From Hydrogenispora ethanolica (GTDB lineage: Bacteria > Bacillota > UBA4882 > UBA8346): a stretch of 64,000 nucleotides of DNA. Below are positions 44,181 through 53,784 of the stretch, piece by piece. The stretch's first letter is position 1. The number at the start of each line of letters is the position of its first letter. The stretch is from the NCBI RefSeq assembly GCF_004340685.1, contig NZ_SLUN01000009.1, positions 88,479-152,478 on the forward strand, given 5' to 3'. Position numbers and translations under genes: made by a program. The notes beneath the pieces are model-generated. The model saw only the letters and a list, made by a program, of their open reading frames with translations, made no database searches and was not told the DNA's origin.

Positions 44181-44885
44181 ATGCTGACAGTACGCGATAT
44201 CGCCAAGATGATCGATCACTCGTTGTTACGGCCGGACATGACTATGGAGGAGATCCGGGAAGGTTGCCGGATTGCCAGGGAGTATGATGTGGCTTCGGTC
44301 TGTGTCAAGCCCAGCGAGATTGGGATCTGCGTGAAGGAGTTGCAAGGCGCGGCGGTGTTGGTGACCACGGTGGTCGGGTTTCCCCACGGCGGAGCGGCGA
44401 CAGCGGTGAAAGTGTTCGAGGCGGTGCAGGCTATCCGGGAGGGCGCGGTGGAATTGGATATGGTCCTCAACATCGGCAGACTGGTGTCGCGCGATTTTGC
44501 CTATGTGGAGAATGACATCCGGGCGGTGGTTGACGCGGCCCATGCGGAGGGAGCGGCTGTAAAGGTCATTCTGGAAAATGCTTATCTGACGGATGAGCTG
44601 AAGGAGAAAGCCTGCCGCATCTGTGAGCGGGCCGGTGCCGATTTTGTGAAGACTTCCACCGGCTATGCCGGGAGCGGCGCAACCATCGCCGATCTGCAAT
44701 TAATGCGGCGGACCTGCGGCAGTAAAGTCAAGGTGAAGGCCGCCGGAGGCGTGCGGACCCTGGATCAGGCGCTGGCGGTCCGGGCGGCCGGGGCGGTCCG
44801 GTTCGGCGCCACCGCCACCCGGGCGATTTTGGATGAAGCCGCGCTGCGAGAAGCCGCCGGCACCCTGGAGGAGACAGGGTGTTGA
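44181..44885 (+). CDS. deoC: Deoxyribose-phosphate aldolase
   Basis: A 234-residue class I aldolase that splits 2-deoxyribose-5-phosphate into glyceraldehyde-3-P and acetaldehyde. The Schiff-base lysine lies in ADFVKTSTGY, and the second lysine in KVKAAGGVRT. MIDHSLLRPDMT is the standard N terminus. The ATG has GGGAGGAG upstream. No other nucleoside-degradation gene (deoA, deoB, deoD) is nearby. Given the GntR/UTRA regulator and neighbouring glycan genes, a role on another sugar phosphate is possible but unproven. Confidence 0.94.
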   Translation: MLTVRDIAKMIDHSLLRPDMTMEEIREGCRIAREYDVASVCVKPSEIGICVKELQGAAVLVTTVVGFPHGGAATAVKVFEAVQAIREGAVELDMVLNIGRLVSRDFAYVENDIRAVVDAAHAEGAAVKVILENAYLTDELKEKACRICERAGADFVKTSTGYAGSGATIADLQLMRRTCGSKVKVKAAGGVRTLDQALAVRAAGAVRFGATATRAILDEAALREAAGTLEETGC

Positions 44886-44914
44886 GCTTATCGAGTTAAA
44901 AGTTAAAGGAGATC

Positions 44915-44943
44915 AAAGAGACGTTTCCCGGAAACGTCTCTTT
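44915..44943 (+). terminator. Hairpin after deoC
   Basis: AAAGAGACGTTTC-CCG-GAAACGTCTCTTT is a perfect 13-bp stem with almost no extra T-tract beyond the stem. It probably terminates, and the symmetry would also serve the opposite strand. Confidence 0.65.
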
Positions 44944-44976
44944 GCATCTGGTGTTCATGGCAAGAGGATTTTAATA

Positions 44977-45050
44977 CGACTTTATCCCTTGCTTCTCTGA
45001 GCTTTTGTGTTCACCCTGTCCGAAGGACAGGGTTTATCGCAACGCTTCTA
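44977..45050. repeat. MITE-like repeat, half copy E4
   Basis: It contains only the half with the central hairpin ACCCTGTCC-GAA-GGACAGGGT (perfectly paired) and the ACGCTTCTAAAAG end. It directly abuts the full copy E5. Confidence 0.8.
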
Positions 45051-45186
45051 AAAGCCATGTGATAAAGTCCTCCAATTTGGAAATCATCCTTTCAATGGAC
45101 TAAAAAACGACTTTATCCCTTGCTTTTCTGAGCTTTTGTGTTCACCCTGGCCTTCGGACAGGGTTTATCACAACGCTTCTAGAAAA
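45046..45186. repeat. MITE-like repeat, full copy E5
   Basis: It runs from CTAAAAGCCATGTGATAAAG to TTTATCACAACGCTTCTAG in the same orientation as E1, with hairpin ACCCTGGCC-TTC-GGACAGGGT. It lies about 115 bases upstream of accB, at the right edge of the glycan island. The gap 44886-45300 holds only these repeats and the deoC hairpin. Confidence 0.85.
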
Positions 45187-45300
45187 CGCCCGTATACGCG
45201 GGGCATCAAAAGATAAAATTAATTAAAAGAAGGAATAATTCCCTGACTGGTGAATAAATACCGTATCGTCTTTTTTCCCATTCCCATAAGGAGGAAACTA

Positions 45301-45789
45301 ATGAATATCAAAGAGATCAAGGAACTGGTGAAGATGTTGGATGGGACCGACATCAGCGAATTCTGCTTTGAGAGTGAAGGAAGCAAGGTTGTTATCAAAA
45401 AAGGAACCGCAATTTCACCGCAAGGAATCACCTCTGCGATCCCCATGATGACGAATCCGATGTTGAATGCGATAAATATACCCGCTCCCGCCGCGGCTCC
45501 TGCCGCTGCCGCGAGTGGCGAAGAGAAAAATGAAGGGTTGGGGCCGAACCAAGTTTTAATCACCGCGCCGATGGTGGGAACCTTTTACCGTTCGTCCAGT
45601 CCCGATGCGGATCCCTATGTCCAGCCGGGCCAGGTCGTGAACGTCGGCGAAGTCGTTTGTATCATTGAAGCCATGAAATTAATGAACGAGATCGAAAGCG
45701 AATGGCGGGGCAAGATCGTCGAAGTCCTGGTCGATAACGCACAGCCGGTTGAGTATGGTCAGCCTCTGTTTGTGCTGGAGAAGCTCTGA
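45301..45789 (+). CDS. accB: Biotin carboxyl carrier protein of acetyl-CoA carboxylase
   Basis: A 162-residue protein. An N-terminal helix ([27 protein letters not shown]) leads to an alanine/proline linker ([11 protein letters not shown]) and the C-terminal biotinyl domain with [19 protein letters not shown] and the biotinylated lysine in EAMKLMNE. It carries the carboxyl group for malonyl-CoA synthesis. AAGGAGGAAA precedes the ATG. accC follows. Confidence 0.96.
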   Translation: MNIKEIKELVKMLDGTDISEFCFESEGSKVVIKKGTAISPQGITSAIPMMTNPMLNAINIPAPAAAPAAAASGEEKNEGLGPNQVLITAPMVGTFYRSSSPDADPYVQPGQVVNVGEVVCIIEAMKLMNEIESEWRGKIVEVLVDNAQPVEYGQPLFVLEKL

Positions 45790-45924
45790 AACCCGTTGGC
45801 ATTCTCGTGAATCACTGCTCGACGACGTTGGCCAAAAACTCGGCTTTTTCGGTTTAAGGCCAACGATCGTATTGGGAAGAATGCGACCGGGGACGACCAA
45901 CCAAACGGAGGTGCAGACAATTCG

Positions 45925-47301
45925 ATGTTTCAAAAGATTTTAATCGCCAACCGGGGCGAGATCGCGCTCCGCATCATCCGCGCCTGCAAAGAGATGGGCA
46001 TCGGAACCGTGGCGATCTACTCGGAGGCCGATCGCGACTCCTTGCATGTGCATTACGCCGATGAAGCCTTTTGCGTGGGCCCGGCGCCGGGCAACCGCAG
46101 TTATTTGAATATACCCAATATCATCAGTACCGCCACCATTGCCGGAGTGGACGCCATTCATCCTGGCTATGGTTTTTTAGCCGAGAATGCCCGCTTTGCG
46201 GAGATTTGCGAGACGCATCACATTAAATTCATCGGGCCGCCGGCCGCCGCCATCGAGAAGATGGGCGACAAGGCCGTGGCCAAACAGACGATGAAAGACG
46301 CCGGCGTGCCGGTGGTTCCAGGCTCGGACGGGATCATTGAGAACGAGACCGTGGCGATGGAAATGGCGGAAGCCATCGGCTTTCCGGTGATCATCAAGGC
46401 ATCCGCCGGCGGCGGAGGCAAAGGGATGCGGGTGGTCCGCGACAGCTCGGAACTGTTGAACGCGTACCGGATGGCGCAAGCCGAGGCCGACGCCTCGTTC
46501 GGCAATTCCGAAGTGTATATGGAGAAATATATCGAGGAGCCACGCCATATCGAAGTCCAGCTGCTCCTGGACGAACACGGCAACGGCGTCTATCTGGGCG
46601 AACGGGACTGCTCGGTCCAGCGCCGCCACCAGAAGGTGCTGGAGGAGTCGCCCTCGCCGGCGGTCTCGCCGGAGACCCGCCGCCGCATTGGGGAAGCGGC
46701 GCTCAAGGGCGCCCTGTCGGTAGGGTATACCAACGCCGGGACCATCGAATTCCTGCTGGACAAGAACGGCCAGTTCTATTTCATGGAGATGAACACCCGG
46801 ATCCAGGTGGAGCACCCGGTGACCGAGATGGTGACCGGCATCGACCTGGTGAAGGAGCAGATCCGGGTCGCCGCCGGCGAACCGTTGGGAGTCACCCAGG
46901 AAGATATCCGGATCAAGGGCCATTCCATCGAGTGCCGGGTCAATGCCGAGGATCCAGATAAGAATTTCATGCCGTCGCCGGGCCGGATCACCTTGTACCA
47001 TCTGCCGGGCGGTCCGGGGATCCGGGTTGACAGCGCGGCCTATCAAGGGTATGCGGTGCCGCCGTTTTACGATTCGATGATCGCCAAGCTGATCGTCTGG
47101 GAGGAGGACCGGGAGGCGGCCATCGCCCGCATGCTCCGGGCGTTGGAGGAGTTCGAGATCCAGGGCGTCAAAACGACGATCCCCTTCCATGTCAAAGTCC
47201 TGAATAATCGGTACTTCCGCAGCGGCGATTTTTATACCAACTTCATTCAGACGCGAATTTTCGGCGACAAAACAGACATAACGGACGGGGAGTCCGATTA
47301 A
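45925..47301 (+). CDS. accC: Biotin carboxylase subunit of acetyl-CoA carboxylase
   Basis: A 458-residue ATP-grasp enzyme that carboxylates biotin on AccB. It starts [26 protein letters not shown]. Further signatures are [17 protein letters not shown], the glycine-rich [13 protein letters not shown] and [18 protein letters not shown]. The length is as expected. The 135-base gap from accB shows no terminator, so the two are probably co-transcribed. Confidence 0.97.
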   Translation: MFQKILIANRGEIALRIIRACKEMGIGTVAIYSEADRDSLHVHYADEAFCVGPAPGNRSYLNIPNIISTATIAGVDAIHPGYGFLAENARFAEICETHHIKFIGPPAAAIEKMGDKAVAKQTMKDAGVPVVPGSDGIIENETVAMEMAEAIGFPVIIKASAGGGGKGMRVVRDSSELLNAYRMAQAEADASFGNSEVYMEKYIEEPRHIEVQLLLDEHGNGVYLGERDCSVQRRHQKVLEESPSPAVSPETRRRIGEAALKGALSVGYTNAGTIEFLLDKNGQFYFMEMNTRIQVEHPVTEMVTGIDLVKEQIRVAAGEPLGVTQEDIRIKGHSIECRVNAEDPDKNFMPSPGRITLYHLPGGPGIRVDSAAYQGYAVPPFYDSMIAKLIVWEEDREAAIARMLRALEEFEIQGVKTTIPFHVKVLNNRYFRSGDFYTNFIQTRIFGDKTDITDGESD

Positions 47302-47468
47302 GATGAGATAATGAAGAAACTTTACAAAGAGCTTTCCCATCTCTAGACCTGGTGGGATAGGCGGATAGCGGCATTCTTCATTGATGAATCAAGGAAAGCG
47401 ATAAGTCGCGGCGGGGAATACCCGGCGGACGATGCGCGGCATAGAGAGATCAAATGGGGGTGGCTCGC

Positions 47469-47846
47469 ATGGAGCAAACAGGTCGGTACGAGGGCGGTAC
47501 GATCCGGATCGCCAATGAAGTCGTCAAAATCATCGCCGGCTTGGCGGCGACCGAAGTTAAAGGAGTCGCCGGGATGAGCGGCGGCGTAGTCGATGGTTTT
47601 GCCGAATTGTTAAAACGAAAGAATCTTTCCAAAGGCGTCAAAGTCGAGGTCGGAGAGAAACAAGCCGCGGTCGATCTCTTTATCGTCATTGAATTTGGAG
47701 CGAATGTCCCGGAAACAGCCATGTTGGTCCAGGAGAACGTGAAACGGGCCATCGAGAGCATGACCGGTTTGGATGTCATTGAAGTAAACGTCCATATCCA
47801 GGGCGTGGAGTTTAAACAGGAAGAGACGGAAACGAAAGTCCTGTAG
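47469..47846 (+). CDS. Asp23/Gls24 family protein (YqhY-like)
   Basis: A 125-residue protein with ANEVVKIIAGLAATEVKGVAGMSGG and the strand pattern VDLFIVIEFGANVPETAMLVQENVKRAIESMTGLDVIEVNVHIQGV, matching the Asp23 (DUF322) family. In Bacillus the homologue YqhY lies after accBC and affects acetyl-CoA carboxylase balance. ATG 47469 has GGGGGTGG upstream. ATG 47454 would add five residues and is also possible. It belongs with the next two membrane genes. Confidence 0.88.
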   Translation: MEQTGRYEGGTIRIANEVVKIIAGLAATEVKGVAGMSGGVVDGFAELLKRKNLSKGVKVEVGEKQAAVDLFIVIEFGANVPETAMLVQENVKRAIESMTGLDVIEVNVHIQGVEFKQEETETKVL

Positions 47847-47963
47847 AAGCCTTGCGTCAAGGGCGCGCTTCGCCTCATCACTGTGGTTCATAACGTTGCG
47901 TATTCCGCGCCGGTCCGCCGGTGTGGATCGCAACTCTTGCAAAAGGAAGGTGTTATCGAGCGG

Positions 47964-48506
47964 ATGAAAGTCTGGGAACGATTAATCAGTCTGTTGGCGG
48001 GTATTATATTAGTTGTCCTGGCGGTTACCCTCACGCTGCTGGCCTTCGGACAGGCCGGTCCGACCATCTTGGAGGAACTGGTTCGGATAAACGACAACCC
48101 CATCAATCTTTGGGCGTTGGAAGTGGCGATCATCGCGTTGATTCTGGCGGTATTCCTGATCCAGATGGCCCTGCGGATGCGGCGCGAGGAAAAAACGGTG
48201 ATCTACCAGACTCAGTTCGGCGAGATCCGGATTACCGTATCGGCCATTGAAAACCTGGCCTTGCGGGCCTGCAAGAAAGTGCGGGGCGTACGCGACGCTC
48301 ACGTCGGCGTCCGGGCCGACAAGCTGACCGGACTGGATGTTTATATCGAAGTCACCGCCAGTCCGGATATGGCCATCCCGCAGATCAAGGCGGAGATCGA
48401 GTCCAAGGTGAGCGACTATATCTTTGAGACCGTGGGAATGCACGTCAATGCAGTCAAAGTGCTGGTGACAAAGATCGCTGCCGAAACCCGGACCCGGGTT
48501 GAATAG
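47964..48506 (+). CDS. amaP: Alkaline shock response membrane anchor protein AmaP
   Basis: A 180-residue protein with two N-terminal transmembrane helices (LISLLAGIILVVLAVTLTLLAFG and ALEVAIIALILAVFLIQMAL) and a cytosolic Asp23-like domain (FGEIRITVSAIENLALRACKKVRGVRDAHVGV). Such proteins hold Asp23 at the membrane. ATG 47964 begins directly before the first helix. AAGGAAGG lies rather far upstream (about 12 bases), so a slightly different start cannot be excluded. Confidence 0.88.
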   Translation: MKVWERLISLLAGIILVVLAVTLTLLAFGQAGPTILEELVRINDNPINLWALEVAIIALILAVFLIQMALRMRREEKTVIYQTQFGEIRITVSAIENLALRACKKVRGVRDAHVGVRADKLTGLDVYIEVTASPDMAIPQIKAEIESKVSDYIFETVGMHVNAVKVLVTKIAAETRTRVE

Positions 48507-48522
48507 AAAGGGGTAAATCGGG

Positions 48523-48750
48523 GTGAATGAATTTCTAAAAGATACTCTGCCGAAGCTGGTGGGTTATAAAGGGCGGATCTTCGGAAGCGCCATCGGATTT
48601 ATCGCCGGTTTGCTCTGGGCGTTTATGGGATTTTGGCGGGCGTTGGCCTTTGTTTTTTGTATTTTGTTAGGTTTTTACCTCGGTAAGCGAATTGACCAAA
48701 AAGGTTCCTTGCGGGAACTTTTGAGCAGAGTCATTCCACCCAATGATTGA
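48523..48750 (+). CDS. DUF2273 small membrane protein
   Basis: A 75-residue protein with a helical hairpin (GRIFGSAIGFIAGLLWAFMGF and LAFVFCILLGFYLGKRID) and a basic tail, matching DUF2273. The family typically sits next to Asp23 and AmaP genes, as here. It probably belongs to the same envelope-stress assembly. It starts at GTG 48523. Confidence 0.88.
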   Translation: MNEFLKDTLPKLVGYKGRIFGSAIGFIAGLLWAFMGFWRALAFVFCILLGFYLGKRIDQKGSLRELLSRVIPPND

Positions 48751-48761
48751 AAGGTGATCCG

Positions 48762-49235
48762 ATGAGTCGACACGAAGCCAGAGACTTGGCGTTTAAAATC
48801 TTATTTCAGGCGGATGTGGGAAAAAATCCCTGGCAAGAGGTTTTGCCCCGCACCATTCGCGAGAATTCCCTGCCCGAATCTTCCCAGGCTTTCCTGACCG
48901 AGCTGGTGAAAGGGACCATCAAAAACCTCGGCGCCATCGACGCCGAGATCGTCAAATATGCTCAGGATTGGAAGCTGGAGCGGATGGCCAACACTGATCG
49001 GAATATTTTACGGATTGCCATCTATGAGTTGAAATTCTCCGCGGCCAAGACGCCGGTCAGCGTCACGGTGAACGAAGCGGTGGAGCTGGCCAAGACCTAC
49101 GGCGATCAGGACTCCGGGAAGTTTGTCAACGGCATCCTGGGCAATTTGGCCCGCAATTTGGCGGCAGCCTCCGCCCCACCGGCCGAACCGGCGCCGGCGC
49201 CGGCGGCTGATTCGAAATCAGACGAAGAGAGTTGA
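48762..49235 (+). CDS. nusB: Transcription antitermination protein NusB
   Basis: A 157-residue all-helical RNA-binding protein for rRNA antitermination. It has SRHEARDLAFKILFQADVG, the conserved MANTDRNILRIAIYEL and TPVSVTVNEAVELAKTYGDQDSGKFVNGILGNL. An alanine/proline-rich tail of about 20 residues is an extension beyond the core. ATG 48762 has AAAGGTGAT upstream. The position after asp23 matches Bacillus. Confidence 0.95.
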   Translation: MSRHEARDLAFKILFQADVGKNPWQEVLPRTIRENSLPESSQAFLTELVKGTIKNLGAIDAEIVKYAQDWKLERMANTDRNILRIAIYELKFSAAKTPVSVTVNEAVELAKTYGDQDSGKFVNGILGNLARNLAAASAPPAEPAPAPAADSKSDEES

Positions 49236-49241
49236 AAAATG

Positions 49242-49262
49242 GAGGGCGTCCCCTCTTTTTTT
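49242..49262 (+). terminator. Terminator after nusB
   Basis: GAGGG-CGTC-CCCTC followed by seven T (49256-49262) ends directly before ATG 49263. It separates nusB from the next gene unless that gene starts at 49239. Confidence 0.65.
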
Positions 49263-50225
49263 ATGCAAAAGCAGTTGATCATCGGACTGGATACCAGTTG
49301 TTACACGACTTCATTGGCGCTGATCGATGGGACGGGCGCAGTCGCGCTGGACCGCAGAATCCTATTGCGGGTGAAGCCCGGGGAACGGGGCTTGCGCCAA
49401 TCGGAAGCCGTCTTTCAGCACCTGCAGAATCTCCCCAAACTCTTGGAAACTCCATTGGAAGAACCGGCCATCGCGCTGGTGGCCATGTCGGTGCGGCCCC
49501 GCCCGGTCGAGGGGGCCTATCTGCCCGTGTTTCAAGCGGGCGCAAGTTTCGGCGAGACCTTGGCCAAGCTGGTGGGAGCGCCGTGGATCGGACTTTCGCA
49601 CCAGGAAGGGCACATCCGGGCCGGCCTGCATCATGCGGCGGCGGTTTGGAACGAAGCTTTTCTGGCCTGGCATATCTCCGGCGGCACCACGGAGTTGCTG
49701 CTGGTGAGACCGGCGGCGGTCGGCTATGCCCTTGACTTGCTCGGCGGTTCCTCCGACTTGCAGGTGGGACAGTTTGTGGACCGGATCGGAGTCGCCTTGG
49801 GCGCGGCCTTTCCGGCCGGCCCGGCTCTGGAACGCCTGGCGCTGCTGGCTGCGGCGCCGGAGCCATTACCCGTCGTCACCCGCGATTTGACCATCAGTTT
49901 TTCGGGGCCGTTGAGCGCGGCCGAGCGGAAACTGGCCGCCGGAAACTGTGTCCCCGAGAACCTGGCGTTGGGGGTTTTTCAAGCGATCGCCGCCGCGTTG
50001 TTGCAGGTGACTCAAAGGGCGGCGCTCCGTCATGGGATCCGCCGGGTGCTGCTGGTCGGGGGAGTGGCTTCCAACCAGATTATCCGGGACGTTTTGAGCG
50101 CGGCCGGAACCAGGGACGGCATCGATTTTCAGTTTGGGGCCAAGGAGCTGTCCAGCGACAATGCCGTGGGGATCGGCCTGTTGGGCTACGATTATCTGAT
50201 GGATGCGGAGCGGCGGATTTCTTAA
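49263..50225 (+). CDS. TsaD/Kae1-like paralogue (ASKHA fold)
   Basis: A 320-residue protein resembling TsaD, the tRNA threonylcarbamoyladenosine transferase. It has LIIGLDTSCYTTSLAL at the start, the metal-binding motif SHQEGHIRAGL (HxxGH), WHISGGTTELLLV and VLLVGGVASNQIIRD. TsaD itself is usually longer and has additional conserved residues. Paralogues of this kind occur in Firmicutes and their role is unclear. ATG 49263 follows a terminator T-tract and lacks a nearby ribosome-binding site. ATG 49239 has GAAGAGAG at good distance but would place the terminator inside the gene. Confidence 0.75.
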   Translation: MQKQLIIGLDTSCYTTSLALIDGTGAVALDRRILLRVKPGERGLRQSEAVFQHLQNLPKLLETPLEEPAIALVAMSVRPRPVEGAYLPVFQAGASFGETLAKLVGAPWIGLSHQEGHIRAGLHHAAAVWNEAFLAWHISGGTTELLLVRPAAVGYALDLLGGSSDLQVGQFVDRIGVALGAAFPAGPALERLALLAAAPEPLPVVTRDLTISFSGPLSAAERKLAAGNCVPENLALGVFQAIAAALLQVTQRAALRHGIRRVLLVGGVASNQIIRDVLSAAGTRDGIDFQFGAKELSSDNAVGIGLLGYDYLMDAERRIS

Positions 50226-50261
50226 AATCCGGGATTTGCCGCGAGGGGAAGGATTGGAAAG

Positions 50262-52949
50262 ATGGAAGGCAAGTTAGTCATTATCGATACCTACAGCCTG
50301 GCGAACCGGGCCTTTTTTGCACTGCCGCCGCTGGCCACCAGCGACGGGCTGGTCACCAATGCCGTATACGGCATGGCCATGATGCTGCTGCGCCTGTTGG
50401 AGGAGACCAAGCCCGATTATTTTCTGGCCGCCATGGACGCGGGAGTCCCGACCTTCCGCCATCAGGAGTATGACGCATACAAAGGCCAGCGGTTGAAGAT
50501 GGAAGATTCGCTGCGGACCCAGATACCGATCATCAAGGAGTTGCTGGAACGGCTAAAGATCAGGGTTTACGAGCATCCGGGATACGAAGCGGACGATATC
50601 ATCGGCACCATGGCCAAAAAAGCGGCCCGCCAAGGGTTGCAGGTCGAGATCGTCACCGGCGACCGGGACTCCTTTCAACTGGTGGAACCGGGGATTACCG
50701 TCCGCTACACCAAAAAAGGGATCACCGAGATCGACCGGGTGGATGAAGCATTTGTGCAGCGGCGGTATCAATTGCAACCGGCCCAATTGATCGATCTCAA
50801 GGGGCTGATGGGCGACGCTTCCGACAATATTCCCGGCGTACCCGGGTTCGGAGAAAAGACCGCCCTGAAATATCTCGCCGAATACGCCACCATCGACGGG
50901 CTCTATCAGAATTTGGAGCGGGTCGCCCGGCAGCGGGACCGCCAATTGCTGACCGAATATAAGGATCAGGCCTATCTAAGCCGCCGTCTGGCGACGATCG
51001 TCACCGATCTGGATCTGGGAATCGCTCTGGCCGACTGCCGTTATCCGGGCTACTCCAACCAGGAGTTGCTCGAGTTCTGCCAGACGTACCAATTCCGGAC
51101 CCTGGTGAAGAAACTGGGCAGCGAGGAGCAGGCTGAGACCGTCGCTCAACACCGGAGCATCGAGTTTGAAGTGACCATCCTCGACGCCGGGGAGCTGGGA
51201 CCGCTCGTTGCCCAGGCTTTGGAGGCCGGAAGCATCATCCTGCAGTTTTTAACCGCCGTAGCCAACTGGTCCCTGGTCCGCTGGCTGGGGGTGGGTATCG
51301 GCGTGGGCGACCGGAATTATTTCTATCCGCTCCGGCCGGATCAGGAGTTGCCGGAGCCGCTGCAGCGGCTGTTGGCGGATCCGAACCTGCGCAAGACCGG
51401 CCACGATCTGAAAAAACAGCTGCAAATAGCAGCCCATCACCAGCTGGCGCTGGCGGGACCCCTGGAGGATGTGTTGATCCAAGGTTATCTGGCCAATGCC
51501 GGCGTGGGCGGCATGGAGCTTGAAAATTTAAGTGAGATCTACCTCCATGCGACGGTAAAGACCTGGCAAAATGACCGGGGCACCAAATTCCCCGTCTTCA
51601 GCCTGCCGGAGGAACTCTCGCGGGAGGTGCTGTCGGAATTGGCCGGCAGCCGCATGACGGCCATCCGCCGGCTGCGGCAGGAACTTCCCGTTCTGCTGGA
51701 AGAGATGGGCCTCGCGAAACTTTATCAAGAAGTGGAGCAGCCGCTGATCGCCACCCTTTTCGCGATGGAACGGGCCGGCATCCGGGTCGATCCGGAACCG
51801 CTCCGCAGCTTCGGAAGTCTTTTGAAGACGCGCCAGGTCGAGTTGGAGCGGGAAATCTACGATTCGGTGGGAGCGGAATTCAATATCGGTTCTCCCAAGC
51901 AGTTGGGAGCGATCCTCTACGAAAAATTGGGGTTGAAGCCTCCGAAGAAGACCAAGACCGGTTATTCCACCGATGCCGAGGCCCTCGAGAATCTGGCCGA
52001 ACAGCATCCGGTCATCCCGTTGATCCTGGAATACCGGCAAAATCTCAAATTGCAATCGACCTACATCGATTCGCTGATTGGGCTGATCAATCCCAAAACC
52101 GGCCGGGTCCACACCACGTTCAATCAGGCGGTGACGACCACCGGCCGGTTGAGCAGCACCGATCCCAATCTCCAGAACATCCCGATCCGTACCGAAGAAG
52201 GACGTCTGATCCGCCGGGCTTTTTTGCCGGCGCAGGGTTCCGTCTTGCTGGCGGCGGACTATTCCCAAATCGAGTTGCGGGTCATGGCCCATTTTTCGAA
52301 GGATCCCGGTTTCATGGAAGCCTTCCTCAAGGGCGAGGACATCCATAAATTTACCGCGGCCGCGGTAAACGGCGTCGCCGTGGCCGAGGTTACCCGGACC
52401 ATGCGCGATCAGGCCAAGGCGGTAAATTTCGGAATCATCTATGGAATCAGCGGCTTCGGGCTGGCAAAGAATATCGGGGTCGGCCGGAAAGAGGCCGATC
52501 AATTCATTCGCGCCTATTTTGAGAAGTATCCCGGCGTCCAGGCCTATGTGGAGCAGTTGATCGAAACCGCCCGGGAGGCCGGAGAAGCCCGGACCCTTTT
52601 CGGCCGGGTCCGCAAATTGCCCGATCTCCATTCCCGGAATTTCACCCAACGCTCCTTCGCGGAACGGATGGCTCGCAATACCCCGATTCAAGGAACGGCC
52701 GCCGATATTATCAAATTGGCCATGGTCCGGATCGAACGCCGCTTATCCGAGCGGCCGGAATTGGGTAAAATGTTGTTGCAGGTCCACGACGAATTGGTCT
52801 TCGAAGTCCCGGAAGCGTCCTGGCGGGAGCTGGCCCGTCTGGTGAAGCAAGAGATGGAAGGCGCCGTGGAGCTGAGCGTGCCCCTGGTGATCGATGTCAA
52901 GGTCGGCCCGAACTGGGGCGAAATGAGCACCATGAAACTGGAGGATTGA
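50262..52949 (+). CDS. polA: DNA polymerase I
   Basis: An 895-residue enzyme with three domains. The 5' nuclease spans about 1-290 (YEADDIIGT, VTGDRDSFQLV, GLMGDASDNIPGVPGFGEKTA). The 3'-5' exonuclease-like region spans about 310-490. Its first motif reads IILQFLTAVANWSLVRWLG without the acidic DxE residues, so proofreading is probably lost, as in Bacillus and Thermus. The polymerase domain has motif A LLAADYSQIELRVMAHFS, motif B RDQAKAVNFGIIYGISGFG and motif C QVHDELVFEVP. mutM follows. Confidence 0.96.
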   Translation: MEGKLVIIDTYSLANRAFFALPPLATSDGLVTNAVYGMAMMLLRLLEETKPDYFLAAMDAGVPTFRHQEYDAYKGQRLKMEDSLRTQIPIIKELLERLKIRVYEHPGYEADDIIGTMAKKAARQGLQVEIVTGDRDSFQLVEPGITVRYTKKGITEIDRVDEAFVQRRYQLQPAQLIDLKGLMGDASDNIPGVPGFGEKTALKYLAEYATIDGLYQNLERVARQRDRQLLTEYKDQAYLSRRLATIVTDLDLGIALADCRYPGYSNQELLEFCQTYQFRTLVKKLGSEEQAETVAQHRSIEFEVTILDAGELGPLVAQALEAGSIILQFLTAVANWSLVRWLGVGIGVGDRNYFYPLRPDQELPEPLQRLLADPNLRKTGHDLKKQLQIAAHHQLALAGPLEDVLIQGYLANAGVGGMELENLSEIYLHATVKTWQNDRGTKFPVFSLPEELSREVLSELAGSRMTAIRRLRQELPVLLEEMGLAKLYQEVEQPLIATLFAMERAGIRVDPEPLRSFGSLLKTRQVELEREIYDSVGAEFNIGSPKQLGAILYEKLGLKPPKKTKTGYSTDAEALENLAEQHPVIPLILEYRQNLKLQSTYIDSLIGLINPKTGRVHTTFNQAVTTTGRLSSTDPNLQNIPIRTEEGRLIRRAFLPAQGSVLLAADYSQIELRVMAHFSKDPGFMEAFLKGEDIHKFTAAAVNGVAVAEVTRTMRDQAKAVNFGIIYGISGFGLAKNIGVGRKEADQFIRAYFEKYPGVQAYVEQLIETAREAGEARTLFGRVRKLPDLHSRNFTQRSFAERMARNTPIQGTAADIIKLAMVRIERRLSERPELGKMLLQVHDELVFEVPEASWRELARLVKQEMEGAVELSVPLVIDVKVGPNWGEMSTMKLED

Positions 52950-52951
52950 CC

Positions 52952-53770
52952 ATGCCGGAATTGCCGGAAGTTGAGAGTATACGGCTGACCATCGCGCCCA
53001 AACTAACGGGACGGACCATCCTTTCGGGAAAGGTCCATCATCCAAAATTGGTCCAAAATATCAGCACCGTAGAGTTTCTCCGGGAAATTCAGGGGAAGGA
53101 AATCGTGGGGCTGGACCGGCGCGGCAAATACCTGTTGCTGAGGCTGGCCGGGGAGATGACGCTATCGATTCACCTGCGGATGACCGGCCAATTGACGGTG
53201 GCTCCCGGCGGGGAACCTCCGGCCGATGCCACGTATCTGCAATTGGTTTTGGACAATGGGACGGAACTTCGTTTTCGGGATCAGCGGAAATTCGGGCGCG
53301 TGGCGCTCTTTCCCAGCGCTGCGATTCCCGCCAATCTGGCGCGACTGGGACCCGAACCGTTGGATGATTCCTTCACCGTGGCAGTCTTCGAGAAGCAGCT
53401 GGCCCGGCGCAAACTGGCGGTCAAAAAAGCGCTGCTGGATCAGAGCATTATTGCCGGAGTGGGAAACATCTATGCGGATGAGGCCCTTTTTGTGGCGGGA
53501 ATCCACCCGGCCCGTTCGCTCGATACGCTCACCGAAGCAGAGCTGGTCAAGTTACATGGGGCGATCCGGCAAGTCTTGGCGGAAGGGATCGAGTATCGGG
53601 GAACTACCAAACGGGATTACCGGGACGGCGAAGGCAATCCCGGAGGTTATCAGGATCGTTTGCGGGTCTATGGACGCAAGGGCCAACCCTGTCCGATCTG
53701 CCAGGCGCCGATCGCCAAGATGATCTTTGGCGGACGGGGGACCCATTTTTGTCCGTTATGCCAAAGCTGA
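52952..53770 (+). CDS. mutM: Formamidopyrimidine-DNA glycosylase
   Basis: A 272-residue base-excision repair enzyme for oxidised guanine. The start MPELPEVE supplies the catalytic proline and glutamate. GLDRRGKYLLLRL holds the active lysine. A helix-two-turn-helix region follows, and the C-terminal zinc finger is CPICQAPIAKM...FCPLCQ. ATG 52952 is the only start that leaves the catalytic proline at position 2. The upstream GGAGG is inside polA. Confidence 0.96.
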   Translation: MPELPEVESIRLTIAPKLTGRTILSGKVHHPKLVQNISTVEFLREIQGKEIVGLDRRGKYLLLRLAGEMTLSIHLRMTGQLTVAPGGEPPADATYLQLVLDNGTELRFRDQRKFGRVALFPSAAIPANLARLGPEPLDDSFTVAVFEKQLARRKLAVKKALLDQSIIAGVGNIYADEALFVAGIHPARSLDTLTEAELVKLHGAIRQVLAEGIEYRGTTKRDYRDGEGNPGGYQDRLRVYGRKGQPCPICQAPIAKMIFGGRGTHFCPLCQS

Positions 53771-53784
53771 AGCATGGAAGCGAG

